NCBI RefSeq assembly: GCF_029946505.1
Contig: NZ_JARZHG010000015.1
Location: forward strand, 186,001 to 250,000
Origin: Polyangium sp. y55x31
Lineage (GTDB): Bacteria; Myxococcota_A; Polyangia; Polyangiales; Polyangiaceae
Direction: 5' to 3'
Length of the DNA: 64,000 nt
Positions 52,655 to 62,973 of this stretch are shown here, in pieces (positions within the stretch are counted from its first letter, which is position 1; each line of letters opens with the position of its first letter). The notes beneath the pieces were generated by a model. The model saw nothing but the letters and a program-made list of their open reading frames with translations, did not search any database and had not been told where the DNA came from. Made by a program: the position numbers and the translations under genes.

Positions 52655-54700
52655 TCAGGCTTTGGCTTTCTGCGGGAGCTTCCGGGGGATCACGAGCCCG
52701 AAGACGGGGCCGCTCTCGACCAGGATCGAGAGCTGGATGGTCTCGGGGATCTTCACGCCGAGGAACTCCTCCAGCGCCTGGCGCGGCCGTATCCGGAGCT
52801 CCGCGGCGAAGATGGAATCGGACTGCGCCTTTTCGATGATCCGCTGCTCCACCGCTTGCCGCCCCTCGGCCTCGATCAGCCGGGCGAGGGTTTGCCCCTT
52901 CTTTGCCGCGCGCAGATAGGCCACGGAGAGCTTGACCTCTCCGCGAGGAGCCGCTCCGCCGACGGAGGCTGTCGTCTGCGTGAGGCCGAGCTTCCAGAAC
53001 ACCGTGTTGCGTTCGTAGATGGCATCCGGGTTGATGATGGTCCCCGGCGTGCTGTCCTTGAACAGGTAACGGCACGCGGCCGCGCTGAGCGAGCCATCAT
53101 CGAACACCCCAGCCCCTCTTCCCACGTTGTATTCGGTGATCACCCACCCCTTGTCCGTGCCGCAGCAATCGCCGTCCGACCATGTCCAGGTGATGTTGTA
53201 CGCCGGGTTCTGCGCGATGAACCCTTGTGCCCACTCGACGGGCGGATGCTCCGGATCTTCACCGATGATGATCGGCGAGCTCGTGATCCACTCCGTGACC
53301 ACGTCATTCGCCACGAGCACCTGGCGCCAGACGCTCCGATCGAGCCCCAGGACCGCCGTGTCCTGCAGGAGCTGGTACTCCCGCGTATCCGGTTGCGGGA
53401 AGTCGATGGTCCCGAGGTCGCTGAGCGAATGAAGCTCGCCGTCGAAGTAGAACGGAGCGTGCCAGTACTTCTTCACGTCGTCGTGATAGGTCGCGAGCTG
53501 CAAGCTCACGGCCCTCGTGGTCTTGTCGAATCGCGTGATGTAATCCGCGAACTGCGCTCGCAAGTCCTGCGGGGGGTCGGAGAGCCAGTAACGCACGAGA
53601 CCACCGATCACGGCTCCGCCGATGGCGCCGACCGGACCGAGTTCACCGGCGACCGCCTCGAACGTGTCGAGGAAGAGCTCCACCACGAGGTCGAGCCCGG
53701 GATCGCTGTTGTCCTTGATCGAGATCAGCGTGAACGCGTTCGTGATTTTGAGCGCGCCGGGGGTCTCGAGGTCCCTGTTGAACCGCAGCATGTTCGCCAG
53801 GTTGTGCTGTGTCTTCTTGATTTGATCGTCCGTCGGATCGGGGAGAGGGATGTCGGTGACGCTGACCGGTTGACCGACCTTCCAATCCCCGAAGAGCGCC
53901 TGGGGCGAGCTGAATTTCGAGCCATCCTGGCTGGTCAGGACGTAGACACCCAGCTCGATGCCCACGAGCGTGACTTGCAGCACGTCGCCGACCGCGGCGA
54001 GGTTCATGGCCTCGTAGGTCCGCCAGGAGCTCATGAATGGCTCGGGAGCGCTCCAGTGCTCGCCGTCCTCGGACGAGGCCAGGTACATGTGCAGGCTGTC
54101 CCCGACGAGACCCACGTACAGTTTGCCATTAAAAGCCGCGAGGCCGATCCTGGCGGGGCTCACCCACGTACCGAAAGGCATCGCAGGCGTCGTCCAGGTG
54201 CGACCGTCCGCCGACGAGGAAAGGTACACCTGCCCGCTCTTTCCGAGGAAGGCCATGTACAGCTTGCCGTTGAAGGACGCGAGGGTCAGCCCGCGGGACG
54301 TCTCCCAGTCTCCGAAGAGGCGCCGGGGATCGCTGAAGCGGGTCCCGTCGGAGGAAGAGGCGATGTAGATCCCGCCCGCGAGGCCGACGAGGCCCAGATA
54401 CATCTGGTCTTCGTGGACCGCCAACGCGGGAGCTTGCTTGGTCTGCCAGCTGTCGAATAACGACTTGGGGTCGGTCCACGAAGCACCGTTCCCGGACGAG
54501 GTCATGTAAATAGGACCGGTGAGGCCAATGAGGGCCATGAAGAGGCGGCCCTTGAACGCGGTCAGGGCGGGCGGAAGCGGCGTCTCCCAGTTCTCGAAAA
54601 TGCGCGCGGACCCGCCCCAATCACTCCCATCCGACGAAGCCGCCACATAAATCGACTTGTCCGAAACCGATGCCATGAAACGCCACTGAGTATTCGACAT
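52655..54700 (-). CDS. Beta-propeller protein with C-terminal nitrile-hydratase-leader-like segment
   Basis: A 681-residue protein with no signal peptide. Residues about 1-280 are six repeats of roughly 47 residues of the BNR/sialidase-like type (IYIASSSDGTRFSDP; VYLSSSADGRTWTTP; MYLASSEDGEHWSAP), predicting a six-bladed propeller. The middle (300-600) is unfamiliar. The last 75 residues (IIEKAQSDSIFAAEL, PRQALEEFLGVKIPET, then GLVIPRKLPQ) match the consensus of NHLP leaders (A..D..F...L...P..AL.E..G...P.......LV.P), normally at the N-terminus of RiPP precursors. ATG 54700 follows AGGAGGA. It may use this segment as a processing or export signal. Confidence 0.85.
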   Translation of the reverse strand: MSNTQWRFMASVSDKSIYVAASSDGSDWGGSARIFENWETPLPPALTAFKGRLFMALIGLTGPIYMTSSGNGASWTDPKSLFDSWQTKQAPALAVHEDQMYLGLVGLAGGIYIASSSDGTRFSDPRRLFGDWETSRGLTLASFNGKLYMAFLGKSGQVYLSSSADGRTWTTPAMPFGTWVSPARIGLAAFNGKLYVGLVGDSLHMYLASSEDGEHWSAPEPFMSSWRTYEAMNLAAVGDVLQVTLVGIELGVYVLTSQDGSKFSSPQALFGDWKVGQPVSVTDIPLPDPTDDQIKKTQHNLANMLRFNRDLETPGALKITNAFTLISIKDNSDPGLDLVVELFLDTFEAVAGELGPVGAIGGAVIGGLVRYWLSDPPQDLRAQFADYITRFDKTTRAVSLQLATYHDDVKKYWHAPFYFDGELHSLSDLGTIDFPQPDTREYQLLQDTAVLGLDRSVWRQVLVANDVVTEWITSSPIIIGEDPEHPPVEWAQGFIAQNPAYNITWTWSDGDCCGTDKGWVITEYNVGRGAGVFDDGSLSAAACRYLFKDSTPGTIINPDAIYERNTVFWKLGLTQTTASVGGAAPRGEVKLSVAYLRAAKKGQTLARLIEAEGRQAVEQRIIEKAQSDSIFAAELRIRPRQALEEFLGVKIPETIQLSILVESGPVFGLVIPRKLPQKAKA

Positions 54701-54859
54701 ACATTCCTCCTGTGGGTGAGCCCAGAATGGACCTGTATCCGAACGCAGTCGTCTCGACAACGTCGTTAATACGGATTTTTACTGGATGAACAGAATGCCT
54801 TGGCAGGTTTGCGCGAACGGACCGTGACGCCGCGATTGCGCGGGGTGGAGAGCGCGCGC

Positions 54860-56770
<1,911 letters not shown>

Positions 56771-56948
56771 CGCGCGCACCGTAGCACAGGAGAGGAACGT
56801 GGCGGACGGACGAGCGGCCCTCTTTCGCGGCTCCTCGGCCCTCCTGCTCGGAGCGCCCCCTCCCCCGGGATCCTGACCATTGGTTCCATTACGAACCACG
56901 TGGTCCACCCAACGGCTCGAGCACGTTCCAAACTTTTCAACAGACGAT

Positions 56949-56981
56949 CCTGCCTCCACGCACATGGCACATGGAGGCAGG
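56949..56981 (-). terminator. Hairpin downstream of the small lipoprotein gene
   Basis: CCTGCCTCCA (56949-56958) and TGGAGGCAGG (56972-56981) form a perfect 10-bp stem with a 13-nt loop. It lies 86 nt downstream of the lipoprotein stop and before the methyltransferase gene on the minus strand. There is no T-run, so termination is a guess; it could also be regulatory for the methyltransferase gene. Confidence 0.45.
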
Positions 56982-57066
56982 CAGGATGGTACGTGCAGAG
57001 ACGGCCTCGTCGACGGGGGCCTGGGTGCGTCGACCGCAGGGTGGATACGTCGTGACGTACAGGCGC

Positions 57067-57390
57067 CTACGGTGCCCCGGGCTGCTGGGACGCGGGCTTG
57101 CTACAATTGGTATCCCAGAGATAGTCGCACATCGACACGCAAACACTTAGTTGTACGCCACTGCATGTACAGACGCCGGTCCAGCAGTTCATGACGGCCT
57201 GCGCTTTTACTTCCGTCTGCAACCCTGGCGCCTCCTCGAAAACGACATCGTAATCCCGATCGTCTTCGGTTTCAGCGATGCATCCGCACAGAGTGGTTAC
57301 AAGGGCCGCGACGCCGAGTAGAGCCGCGGTGGCTCTCGTCGTCCGCACATGGAATGACCGTGCCGAAACGATAGTAGACAATGCCTTCAT
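57067..57390 (-). CDS. Small Cys-rich lipoprotein
   Basis: A 107-residue protein: signal peptide (TAALLGVAALVTTLCGC, lipobox-like with Cys after Gly), acidic linker (AETEDDRDYDVV), then a Cys cluster NCWTGVCTCSGVQLSVCVSMCDYL. ATG 57390 is preceded by GAGGTG. No family recognised; it resembles the other small exported Cys-rich proteins of this genome only in style. It is divergent from the sigma-like gene and upstream of the methyltransferase gene on the same strand, from which a hairpin separates it. Confidence 0.7.
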   Translation of the reverse strand: MKALSTIVSARSFHVRTTRATAALLGVAALVTTLCGCIAETEDDRDYDVVFEEAPGLQTEVKAQAVMNCWTGVCTCSGVQLSVCVSMCDYLWDTNCSKPASQQPGAP

Positions 57391-57593
57391 CGTTTCACCT
57401 CGTGTGTTCAGAGGGCGATAGAGGTAACGCTCTACGAGCATCCAACGTAGCCGGCCTCTGCGTACTGGAAAAGTTTTCGACCAGACGCCACACCCGCATC
57501 AGGAGTATGAGCGGCGATGGCTCGATGGAGGTCCGGGAGGCTCCCAAAGCCATCTCGCAGTTCGGCGGGTCCGTCTGATCCGGCGCTGCGCCC

Positions 57594-58547
57594 GTGCCCG
57601 GTGGTCGAGAGGAGGACGTGTGCAACAATGGCGCCGTGATCGGGAAAAAGAGGATTGCACGAGATGCCTTCGAGGCATGCCTGCCCGAGCCGCTGCGCGG
57701 TGAGCTCGATGCGCAGGCCGAGGCCGCGCTCGAGCGTGCGGCGGCGCGCGGCCGAGAGGCGTGGCCCTCGGTCCAGATCGAGGACGAGGTATGGTTCGGT
57801 CATCTCGGGCGCCGGCTCCGAGAGGGCGAGCCGCTCGCCGCGCAGCTCGCGTCCATCGACGCGGGCGGCCTGTACCTGGCCGCCGCTTGCTTGCGCGGCG
57901 TGCCTCAGGCGCTCGAAGCGTTCGAGCGGGAGGTGCTTCCGTCGGCGCGACGCGCCCTGTCGACGCGCGCCGGCGCGGAGGTCGTCGACGAGATGCTGCA
58001 AAGGACACGCACGCGCCTGCTCACCGAGCTCCACGGTCCACCGAAGCTCGCGCTGTACGCCGGTCGCGGGCCTCTCGGCGGGTTCGTGCGCACCGTCGCG
58101 GTGCACCTTCTGGCGAACGACGAGGCCGCGGCGAAGCCGGTCGAGGACGACGACGACGCGCTGGCCGCGCTGCCCGAGGCCGCCGACGTGGAAGCGGGGC
58201 TCTGCCGGCTCGACCAGCAGCAGCACTTCCGCGCGGCCTTTCGGGAGGCGCTCGCCACGCTCTCGTCGCGCGACCGCGCGCTCTTGCGCCTCAGCTTGCT
58301 CGATGGGCTCTCGATCGACGACATCGCGCCGATGTACGGCGCCCATCGCGCGACCGTGGCCCGCTGGCTCGGCGCCGCGCGTGATCTTCTGGCCACCCGG
58401 ACCCGACAGGCGCTCGCGAGCCGCCTGCGCTTGCGCCCCGACGACCTCGAGAGCCTGCTCGGCGGCGTGCTCAGCCGCTTCGACCTCAGCTTGTCGCGGT
58501 TTTTGCGCGAATCCCACGGCGAAGGCGTTCCGCCCGATGCGACCTGA
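57594..58547 (+). CDS. Sigma-70-like transcription factor of a sigma/lipoprotein/kinase cluster
   Basis: About 317 residues from GTG 57594, or about 303 from GTG 57636; the start is uncertain. The middle has a sigma region-2-like helical block (VDEMLQRTRTRLLTELHGPPKL then GRGPLGGFVRTVAVHLLAN), and the C-terminal part has a region-4 helix-turn-helix: FREALATLSSRDRALLRLSLL, DGLSIDDIAPMYGAHRATVARWL. This is the layout of ECF-like sigma factors that in myxobacteria sit next to a lipoprotein and a Ser/Thr kinase, which is the order here. The kinase product carries an anti-sigma-like zinc finger, so the kinase may regulate it. Exact promoter targets are unknown. Confidence 0.75.
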   Translation: MPGGREEDVCNNGAVIGKKRIARDAFEACLPEPLRGELDAQAEAALERAAARGREAWPSVQIEDEVWFGHLGRRLREGEPLAAQLASIDAGGLYLAAACLRGVPQALEAFEREVLPSARRALSTRAGAEVVDEMLQRTRTRLLTELHGPPKLALYAGRGPLGGFVRTVAVHLLANDEAAAKPVEDDDDALAALPEAADVEAGLCRLDQQQHFRAAFREALATLSSRDRALLRLSLLDGLSIDDIAPMYGAHRATVARWLGAARDLLATRTRQALASRLRLRPDDLESLLGGVLSRFDLSLSRFLRESHGEGVPPDAT

Positions 58548-58645
58548 CGATTTCGTGCGACCTCGACAGGAGACGACCTGTCCCTTGGTGCGGGGTGCAT
58601 GTGCACCTGCCGCGGTGTTCATCCACGTCACCAAGGAGTCTCGTC

Positions 58646-59302
58646 GTGAAACAACTCGTGTGGTCGCTCCCTCTCGCTTTCCTCCTCGCTTGCGGCGCCG
58701 GCACCGGCAGCTCCGGCTCCGACAATGGCGAGGGCGGGGGCGGGGGCGAGGGCGGCAGCGGCCCCGGTTCGTCGTCGTCCACCTCCTCGTCGTCCACCTC
58801 CTCGTCGTCCACCTCCTCGTCCACTTCGTCCGGGCCCGGCGGCCTCACCGAAATGGAGCGCTTGCAGATCTTCTGCGAAAAGACGATGCTCGCCGGCTGC
58901 CCCGCCTGGTTCAGCTCGACGGCCCAGTGCGTCGACATCATGAGCAAGACGCAGAGCGATCTGTGCGAGGACAAATGGGTGGCGGAGACCGATTGCCTCG
59001 GCAAGACGCAGGCCGGAGACTGGGGCTGCAACTTCGGCGGCGAGCCGGAGATCGTCGGCACGGTCTGCCGCGACGAGTACGGGTTCGGATCGTATTGTCG
59101 CATCGCCGTCGCCACGCCGGAATGTTACGGCGCAGCATGCATGTACGACGCCGATTGCCCCGGCGAGATGAAATGCAACGATGCCACGGAGCATTGCCTG
59201 GAGGCGAACGCACAATGCGGCGGGCTGCCGTGCAAATACGACGCCGATTGCCCGAGCGCTTTCAAGTGCAACGACGCGCTCGGGCAGTGCGTCTTGAACT
59301 GA
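58646..59302 (+). CDS. Cys-rich lipoprotein with Ser/Thr linker
   Basis: A 218-residue lipoprotein starting at GTG 58646 (AAGGAG 8 nt upstream). The signal peptide ends LLACG; a Gly-rich and then Ser/Thr-rich linker follows (TSSSSTSSSSTSSSTSS, encoded by TCC/TCG repeats). The mature domain has about 18 Cys in repeated pairs such as CMYDADCPGEMKCND and CKYDADCPSAFKCND, the latter two being an internal duplication. It stands between the sigma-like factor and the kinase, as in other myxobacterial clusters. Probably a surface or periplasmic sensor-like protein; ligand unknown. Confidence 0.78.
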   Translation: MKQLVWSLPLAFLLACGAGTGSSGSDNGEGGGGGEGGSGPGSSSSTSSSSTSSSSTSSSTSSGPGGLTEMERLQIFCEKTMLAGCPAWFSSTAQCVDIMSKTQSDLCEDKWVAETDCLGKTQAGDWGCNFGGEPEIVGTVCRDEYGFGSYCRIAVATPECYGAACMYDADCPGEMKCNDATEHCLEANAQCGGLPCKYDADCPSAFKCNDALGQCVLN

Positions 59303-59318
59303 GGCGCAAGGCGCGTTG

Positions 59319-61976
59319 ATGGCCTGCCTCGACGAGAACCTCTTGTTCGAGCTGTCCGTCGGGCAGCTCGACGGGGCCGCCCTGGTCAAGGCCGAAGAGC
59401 ACCTCGACACCTGCCCCCGCTGCCGGCGCGTGGTGGCCGCGGCGCTACGCGCGAGCGGGGCCTCCGCGCCGCCGCCCCCGGCGCTCGTGAAGCGAGGCAC
59501 GGCGATCGGCCGGTACCTCGTCGTGGAGCGCGTCGGCGTCGGCGCCATGGGGCAGGTGTTCGCCGCCTACGATCCCGAGCTCGACCGCAAGGTGGCGCTG
59601 AAGCTTTTGCGCTTCTCGTCGCGGTCGGGCACGGAGGAGGAGCAAAGGCGCGCGCGGCTCGCGCGCGAGGCGCAGACGCTGGCGCGGCTTTCCCACCCGA
59701 ACGTCGTGACCGTGTTCGACGTGGGGACGTGGGAAACGCAGCTCTTCGTCGCGCTCGAGTTCGTCCCCGGAGGGTCGGCCCGCGCCTGGGCCACGCGCGA
59801 GCCGCGCTCGTGGCGCGAGATCATGCGCCTGTGGATCCAGGTCGGGCGTGGTCTCGCCGCCGCGCACGCAGCCGGGGTCGTGCACCGCGACCTGAAGCCC
59901 GACAACGTCCTCGTGCGCGCCGATGGTCGCGCGCAGGTCACCGACTTCGGTCTGGCCGCCGAGACGAGACCACGCGACGTGGCGGCGGCCCAGAGCGGCA
60001 TGGCGATCACGGAGACGGGCGCGCTCCTCGGGACACCGGCCTACATGGCGCCGGATCAGCTCGAAGGCGCGCCCGCCACCGAGGCCTCCGACCAGTACGC
60101 ATTCTGCGTGTCGTCATGGGAAGCGCTGTTTGGCGAGCGCCCCTTCGTCGGTCACACGGTCGCCGATCTCGCGCGGGCCGCGCGGGAGCAAGCCCCACGC
60201 GCGCCGGCGTCGTCCCCCGTGCCACAAGCCGTGCGCCGCCTCTTGCAACGCGGGCTCCACCCCGATCCACGCGAGCGCCATCCCTCGGTGGCCGCGCTCG
60301 TCGACGCGCTCGAACGTGCGACGCAGGAGCCTCGTCGCTTCGGCGTCCCGATGCTGATCGGCGCGGCTCTGCTGGCCCTCGGCGTCGTCGTCGTCACGCG
60401 GCCGAGCCAGACGGTCCGCCGTCACCCGGCGTGCGTGCTCGCCGAGGAGCGGCATCGGGCCGGATGGGACGACGCGCGCCGCGCCGTGGTGCGTGAGGCC
60501 TTCGATCACACGGGGCTCTCGTATGCCGCGCAGGCCTTCGGCGCGGTCGACGGCGCGGTCGCGGCGCGCGCGACCGCGTGGCGGGCCGAGCGCGCGGAGG
60601 CGTGCGAGGCGCTCGTCAGCGCTCCGCAGCCCGATCCCCTCTTCCGCGCACGTGTCGCTTGCCTGGACGAGCGCCTGGCGGAGCTCGACGCCGCCGTCGA
60701 GGTGCTCTCGCTCGGCGGCGCCGGCGCGGTCAACCGCGCGACGTCCGTCGTCGAGAAGATGGCGCCGCTCGATGCCTGCGTGGCCGTCGACGTCGGACCT
60801 ACCGACGCGGAGCCCTGCGAGGCGTGCGTGGTGATCCGCGCCGACGTGCAGCGCGGAAGGACGCTCGAAGAGCTCGGAAAGTTCGCCGAGGCCGAGCGTG
60901 TCACCAAGGACGCGCTCTCACGCGAGGCACCACCAAACGCCGCCGCCGCGCGGGCCGCGCTCCTCGTCGAGCACGCGCGCACGCTCGAGCCGCTCGGCCG
61001 CCTCGACGAGGCCGAGCGCGAGATGTTCGACGGGGCGCTCGCCGCACACCGGGTGGGCAGCCGCGCCCTCGCCGCCGAGGCGTTCGCCGAGCTCGCCTAC
61101 TACGTCGGCTATTTGCGCTCGCGCCCCGACGACGGCGAACGATGGGCGCTCCAGGCGGACGCGCTGCTCGGCCCGGACGACGGGGCGCTCCGCGATCGCG
61201 TCGCCACGGTGCGCGGGGTCATCGAGACGCGCCGCGGCAACCTGCGGCTGGCCGAGGAGCACTTTCGCCGCGTGGACGAGAGCGTGCGCAAGCGGCTCGG
61301 CGCGGCGCACCCGAGCCGCGCCCGCGTGCTCTCCAATCTGGCGAACACGATCCTGCACCAGGGTCGCTTCGACGACGCGCTGCCGCTGCTGAAGGAGTCG
61401 TACGACCTCTTCGTCGCGGCGCTCGGCGCCGATCACCCCGACGCGTTCCAGGCGCAGAACTCCTGGGGCGCGGCGCTCGGCAACGCCGGCCGTTTCACCG
61501 AGGCGGTCCCGGTGTTCGAGGCGGCGCTCGCCGGGTACAAACGCACGCTCGGGCCGAACCACCCACGCATTGGCCGCGCGGCCTCGAACCTCGCGGAGGC
61601 GCTCTACCGGCTCGGGCGATATCCGGATGCACGCGCGCGTTACATCGAGTCGGCGGCGGCCCTCGAGCGGGCGCTCGGACCCGACGCGCCGGACCGCGCG
61701 CTCGCGCTCGCCGGGATCGGCCAGGTGTATGTCGCGGAGGGCGCGTGCGCGGAGGGCCTCGCCGAAACCGAGCGGGCGCTCGGCATCTGCGCGAAGTCGA
61801 CGTGCGAGCCCGCGGACGCGGCGACGATCGAGTTCCTGCACGCGAAGGCATGGGTCTGCGCCGGCCGCGCGAAGGCCGAGGCCATCCCGCACGCCCGCCG
61901 CGCTCTCGAGCTCTTCCGTTCCATGGGCGCCGGCGCCGAGGAGCAGGTCAGCGAGATCGAAGCCTGGCTCCGCTGA
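59319..61976 (+). CDS. Ser/Thr protein kinase with N-terminal zinc finger and C-terminal TPRs
   Basis: An 885-residue protein. The first 45 residues have an anti-sigma-like zinc finger (AEEHLDTCPRCRRVV). The kinase domain (about 65-325) has GVGAMGQVFAAYD, VALKLL with the catalytic Lys, VHRDLKPDNVLV and VTDFGLAAE, then GTPAYMAPDQL. A transmembrane helix follows (VPMLIGAALLALGVVVVT), then an extracytoplasmic domain of TPR-like helices, e.g. LLVEHARTLEPLGRLDEAER and ALPLLKESYDLFV. Such kinases are widespread in myxobacteria. The zinc finger and its location after the sigma-like gene suggest control of that factor. ATG 59319 is chosen over the TTG at 59316. Confidence 0.92.
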   Translation: MACLDENLLFELSVGQLDGAALVKAEEHLDTCPRCRRVVAAALRASGASAPPPPALVKRGTAIGRYLVVERVGVGAMGQVFAAYDPELDRKVALKLLRFSSRSGTEEEQRRARLAREAQTLARLSHPNVVTVFDVGTWETQLFVALEFVPGGSARAWATREPRSWREIMRLWIQVGRGLAAAHAAGVVHRDLKPDNVLVRADGRAQVTDFGLAAETRPRDVAAAQSGMAITETGALLGTPAYMAPDQLEGAPATEASDQYAFCVSSWEALFGERPFVGHTVADLARAAREQAPRAPASSPVPQAVRRLLQRGLHPDPRERHPSVAALVDALERATQEPRRFGVPMLIGAALLALGVVVVTRPSQTVRRHPACVLAEERHRAGWDDARRAVVREAFDHTGLSYAAQAFGAVDGAVAARATAWRAERAEACEALVSAPQPDPLFRARVACLDERLAELDAAVEVLSLGGAGAVNRATSVVEKMAPLDACVAVDVGPTDAEPCEACVVIRADVQRGRTLEELGKFAEAERVTKDALSREAPPNAAAARAALLVEHARTLEPLGRLDEAEREMFDGALAAHRVGSRALAAEAFAELAYYVGYLRSRPDDGERWALQADALLGPDDGALRDRVATVRGVIETRRGNLRLAEEHFRRVDESVRKRLGAAHPSRARVLSNLANTILHQGRFDDALPLLKESYDLFVAALGADHPDAFQAQNSWGAALGNAGRFTEAVPVFEAALAGYKRTLGPNHPRIGRAASNLAEALYRLGRYPDARARYIESAAALERALGPDAPDRALALAGIGQVYVAEGACAEGLAETERALGICAKSTCEPADAATIEFLHAKAWVCAGRAKAEAIPHARRALELFRSMGAGAEEQVSEIEAWLR

Positions 61977-62117
61977 AACGAGCGCTGGAGGCCTTTCGCG
62001 GTCGTATCGACGACCGCCCCTGCCACGACGAACCAGAGCGCCGAGAGTTCGGCGCTCTGCGAGATCGCGAAGCGAGCTCGCCTCAGGGGGTGAATCGGCC
62101 GGGCTTCGCCTGGCCGA

Positions 62118-62142
62118 GAGGGGGACGCGAGGCGTCCCCCTC
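62118..62142 (+). terminator. Strong hairpin after the kinase gene
   Basis: GAGGGGGACGC (62118-62128) and GCGTCCCCCTC (62132-62142) pair perfectly over 11 bp around GAG, one of the most stable hairpins in the window. It lies 141 nt after the kinase stop and 12 nt before the 21-bp-arm palindrome. There is no T-run, so factor-independent termination is uncertain, but it is well placed to end the kinase transcript. Confidence 0.6.
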
Positions 62143-62153
62143 GGGACAAAAGA

Positions 62154-62199
62154 AGCCTAGAACATCGAGCGGTTGTCAAACCGCTCGATGTTCTAGGCT
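62154..62199. promoter_or_regulatory. 46-bp perfect palindrome with 21-bp arms upstream of the dienelactone hydrolase gene
   Basis: Arms 62154-62174 and 62179-62199 are exact reverse complements around GTCA. The centre contains TGTCAA, i.e. a TTGACA -35-like box on the minus strand, and a TTGTCA on the plus strand. A perfect palindrome of this length just ahead of a start codon (62251) suggests an operator, a transposon-end remnant or a stable RNA hairpin. It is AT-richer than its surroundings. Confidence 0.75.
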
Positions 62200-62250
62200 A
62201 TGCTCCGCCCGCCCGCGCACCTGCGCGAGGGATGTACGGAGGCGAGCACC

Positions 62251-62928
62251 ATGTACGAACCGATCAAATTTCCGACGAAGAGTGGGGCGGATGCACCGGG
62301 GGAGCTGGTGGCGCCCGAGGGTGTGGAGCGGGCGCCCGCGGTGGTGCTGATCCAGGAGTGGTGGGGGCTCAACGGGCAGATCCGTCACGTCGCCGCCCGC
62401 CTCGCGCGGGAAGGGTTCCTCGTGGCGATCCCCGACCTTTATCACGGGCGCTGGACCGTCGACCCCGCCGAGGCCCAGAAGCTCATGGAAGGCCTCGATT
62501 GGCCGCGGGCGCTCGACGAGATCGGGAGCGCGGCGGCTTTCCTGAAGAACCATCCGCGAAGCAACGGGCACGTCGGCGTGGTGGGCTTCTGCCTCGGCGG
62601 CGCGCTCTCGTTCGCCTCGGCCACGGTCGTGCCCGATCTCGAGGCCGTCGTGCCGTTTTACGGCCTCGCCCCCACGGACAAATTCGAGTATGCGAATGTG
62701 AAGGCGCCCATTCTCGCGCATTTCGCGAGCAAGGACGAGTGGGCCCGGGCGGATAACGCGCGGGCGGTGATGGAGCAGATGCATTCGCGTGGGCAATCCA
62801 TGGAGCTCCACGTGTACGAGGCCGGGCACGCGTTCGCGCACGAGTCGCGCAAGGACGTGTACGTCCCGGAGGCGGCCGCGCTCGCCTGGAGCCGCACGAT
62901 TGCTTTCTTGCACCGGCACCTCGGCTGA
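62251..62928 (+). CDS. Dienelactone hydrolase family protein
   Basis: A 225-residue alpha/beta-hydrolase of the dienelactone hydrolase family: VVLIQEWWGLNGQIRHVAARLA at the first strand region, then a cysteine nucleophile elbow GFCLGGAL, with Asp in the FASKDEWA loop and the catalytic His in YEAGHAFAHES. The Cys in place of Ser is characteristic of DLH enzymes, which open lactones in aromatic catabolism, though no chlorocatechol or muconate genes are nearby. ATG 62251 follows GGAGG by 9 nt. Upstream lies the long palindrome at 62154-62199. Confidence 0.93.
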   Translation: MYEPIKFPTKSGADAPGELVAPEGVERAPAVVLIQEWWGLNGQIRHVAARLAREGFLVAIPDLYHGRWTVDPAEAQKLMEGLDWPRALDEIGSAAAFLKNHPRSNGHVGVVGFCLGGALSFASATVVPDLEAVVPFYGLAPTDKFEYANVKAPILAHFASKDEWARADNARAVMEQMHSRGQSMELHVYEAGHAFAHESRKDVYVPEAAALAWSRTIAFLHRHLG

Positions 62929-62973
62929 TCCGGGTTGCCGCTTTTCCGGGATGACTTGGTTGGAGGTCGGTCG

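Noticed and set aside
51926-54460. An 844-codon plus-strand frame across the minisatellite and propeller gene.
   Set aside because: It is antisense to the propeller gene and His/Arg-rich; the minus-strand gene has a strong ribosome site and domain repeats.
54701-54859. A riboswitch or attenuator between the methyltransferase end and the propeller start.
   Set aside because: The region is downstream of the methyltransferase gene, not upstream, and I could not find a conserved fold.
56771-56965. A 65-residue N-terminal extension of the methyltransferase/MTHFR fusion.
   Set aside because: The family N-terminus begins shortly after ATG 56770 and the extension is low-complexity.
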